From the NCBI RefSeq assembly GCF_015832195.1, contig NC_052016.1, forward strand, positions 82,373,047-82,437,046: 64,000 nucleotides of DNA, read 5' to 3'. Positions 62,171 through 64,000 of this stretch are shown here, one piece after another; within the stretch, counting starts at the first letter, position 1; the number at the start of each line of letters is the position of its first letter. Made by a program: the position numbers and the translations under genes. The notes under the pieces are model-generated. The model had not been told where the DNA came from. It saw only the letters and a list, made by a program, of their open reading frames with translations, and did not search any database. The stretch comes from Motacilla alba alba (lineage: Eukaryota; Chordata; Aves; Passeriformes; Motacillidae).

Positions 62171-64000
62171 ACATCTACTCTATTTCAGACAGAGTTTTGG
62201 CTCAACATTTCCCTTTACTTTCTGTCCCATCTCCCAGAGACTGCTGTTCTCGTAAAAGAAGGGGAAGATGATTCTGAACTACTACAGTCTACAGGATAAT
62301 ATTCCATGCAGTGGTCATAAATTCAGATTATGCCTGTCTACTTTCAGGTTTGTGAAAGATAAAGTCTTAAGAACTTTATCTATTTCCAAAGACATTCTGG
62401 CACAACAAAAATCCACACCATATGAGACAGAAAAAAAATGGAACAGTGACTGTAGCTTGCTACAAAAAATTAGGTGCATTGTAATCCAGGAATAAAAATT
62501 ACCAAAAAATAAAACATTAAAATATATTTTTTTTAAGCCAGAGCATACTTTTTCTGTTTTTCTTTACCAGTTTCACTTAGTGTTCCTTTTGAGCGTCCAT
62601 AAGAGAAGAAAAAGAGCACAGAGAGAATAAAAAAGGAAAGTAGGAATTTAGGAAAAATAAAAAGGTGGAAGTATTCAAAATTAAGATACAAGTAAAGAAA
62701 TAATTCAGATATTGAAACAATCAAATTTTTAAAAGAAAAATTAAAGCCAGACCACAAGCATAGTCTCTTACTTGCCTTAAGCTATAACTCTGAGGGGCAT
62801 CTAGACACTCAGACACAATTCTATGTTCTCTAAAACATGCTGCGACACAAATTGTTATAAACTAAAAACCAACATTAAAAACATGCTCATTTTCTTTCTA
62901 AGACAAGTATTTCAAGCGCAGAGGTCCTTGAATGTAATCGCCATTCTCTGGTGAGACTTTCAAGGACTTGTCCTGTCTTACTCATCAGTGGAAGCAAGCC
63001 GGCAAGGTCTGGAGCAAACTCTGAGATGGTTTTGTGCTGTTTTCCAGGAGAGCATTTAAAACCGAGTGTATATTCTCTGGATAAATATTCTAAGAAATTT
63101 CTGTCAGTAAAAAGCCTGAAACATTTCAAGAGCTCATTTGCTTACGAGCGCAGCACCCGCAGGAGTGATGGAAAGTTTATGTGGTTGGCTGCAAGGGGAG
63201 GGAAAGGTGCCACCGGTTCGCTCCATGGAAGGTTTATTCAGCCAGCTTATTTGGACTGCATGTGCAGCCAGGCTCTCTATGTCCCTGCCTGGAGCACACT
63301 TAGCTTTAAACTGCCCCTTGTTACTTATTTTCTTCCTGTAACAGTTTAATCTTAGGTCGTCCAGAGGTCAATTCAATATGTATGTTCCTGAGATAGGGCT
63401 GTAAGCCATATGGAAGAAACAATACACTGGTTCATGATTATGGAAAAGCACAGTGTACTTTCTTCCTCTTATTCTTCCTTTCTGCTTTAATAACAGTGAG
63501 GAAGCTACATTGGTAAAAGCTACACATTCAGCTTCTCCTTGGGGAAACAAGTGGAAAAGTGAGATTCTATGCATGAACAATGGGATTCAGCTAAAATGAA
63601 CCAACAATTTTTTTTCTCTGACTTACGTGGAAGCCATGATCTTTTTATAATATGTGTTCTTAAGGATTTAAGATTCTCAATGTAAAAAATGTGTGCAATT
63701 AGTAAACCCCATAATATATGAAAAAAAAAAGGGTGTGATTTTACTAGATGGTTCTGTAGATCATATGTAAAACAAAGAGTTTATCACATATTATCACTCC
63801 ATATGAGTTTCAAGATATTGATGTATTGTGTGGGGCAGAACTGGTCCTGGATTTACCTCCTCTTTTGACCTGTCTTTCCTTAATAAACAGGCAACTTTGT
63901 TCTGACACAATGAAAAAAAGATGTCTCACTACAAATTTGTTTTGAACGACTTTGTATAACACCTTCAAATTATTTTTTGAAGTTTTCTCTCTGCTGGACC
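62171..64000. other. non-coding sequence, CpG-enriched in part
   Basis: No gene is recognised. The portion 62916-63365 differs in composition from everything around it and is listed separately. The remainder, including the right edge, is AT-rich spacer with short runs such as an A-run at 63721-63730. Confidence 0.6.
62916..63365. promoter_or_regulatory. CpG-enriched candidate regulatory or exonic segment
   Basis: About ten CpG dinucleotides are seen by eye in 450 bases, including gagcgcagcacccgcagg near 63147-63164 and accggttcgc near 63212-63221. The neighbouring kilobases have very few. GC content is also higher. Frames on the plus strand stay open for 132 and 67 codons (ending 63349 and 63341), but no domain is recognised and the starts are not ATG. 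It is too weak for a classical CpG island. It could be an untranslated first exon, a conserved enhancer or a recently deaminating repeat. Confidence 0.25.

Noticed and set aside
62951..63349. 132-codon open frame in the CpG-enriched segment
   Set aside because: It has no ATG start and no recognisable domain, and a second frame on the same strand is also open. Kept only as a composition anomaly.
1..64000. Endogenous retrovirus, LTR pair, tRNA or small nuclear RNA gene
   Set aside because: None was recognised by eye. A tRNA/ncRNA covariance search and an LTR search could still find short or decayed examples that I missed.

Overview
No protein-coding gene, RNA gene or undescribed system could be supported anywhere in these 64 kb. 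The window looks like intergenic or deep-intronic DNA from a bird. It is AT-rich and CpG-poor, stop codons are dense in all frames, and no open reading frame gives a recognisable host protein. The recognisable interspersed repeats are mostly CR1 non-LTR retrotransposons. Their 3' ends carry short direct repeats of the ATTCTATG / TTCTGTG / TATGC type, which is typical of avian CR1. I saw no LTR retrovirus, Alu-like SINE or L1, which also fits a bird rather than a mammal. The species cannot be told from the sequence.

Layout. 1-7.2 kb is AT-rich spacer with small simple repeats. A plus-strand CR1 3' end lies at 7.2-8.0 kb, followed by spacer to 14.7 kb. The largest element is a 2.7-kb minus-strand CR1 at 14.74-17.4 kb, which keeps remnants of nearly the whole ORF2 (endonuclease plus reverse transcriptase). 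A second long minus-strand CR1 lies at 20.78-22.12 kb. Plus-strand CR1 fragments sit at 27.0-27.9 and 30.8-31.3 kb. Between them, at 29.0-29.75 kb, is a much more decayed minus-strand CR1 relic. Further CR1 pieces lie at 41.4-41.7 kb (plus) and 43.3-43.8 kb (minus), with a possible scrap at 59.9 kb.

Other content. Very old repeats can be suspected by eye: a MIR-like antisense fragment near 35.0-35.1 kb, weaker ones near 44.3 and 50.4 kb, and three pieces of an old palindrome-like repeat near 52.3, 55.1 and 62.1 kb. Simple repeats include two poly-T tracts of 24 and 25 bases, two A-rich tracts and a (GATA)n microsatellite at 59.7 kb.

The sequence between repeats has no visible function. The segments most likely to be functional are AT-rich, homeodomain-site-rich stretches at 48.4-48.8 and 49.9-50.1 kb (candidate conserved non-coding elements), a CpG-enriched stretch at 62.9-63.4 kb, and one exon-like interval with a good splice acceptor at 42.45-42.60 kb. 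All of these are inferences that need cross-species alignment. No genes act together here: the CR1 open reading frames are dead, and at least three copies have visibly lost the reverse-transcriptase catalytic motif.
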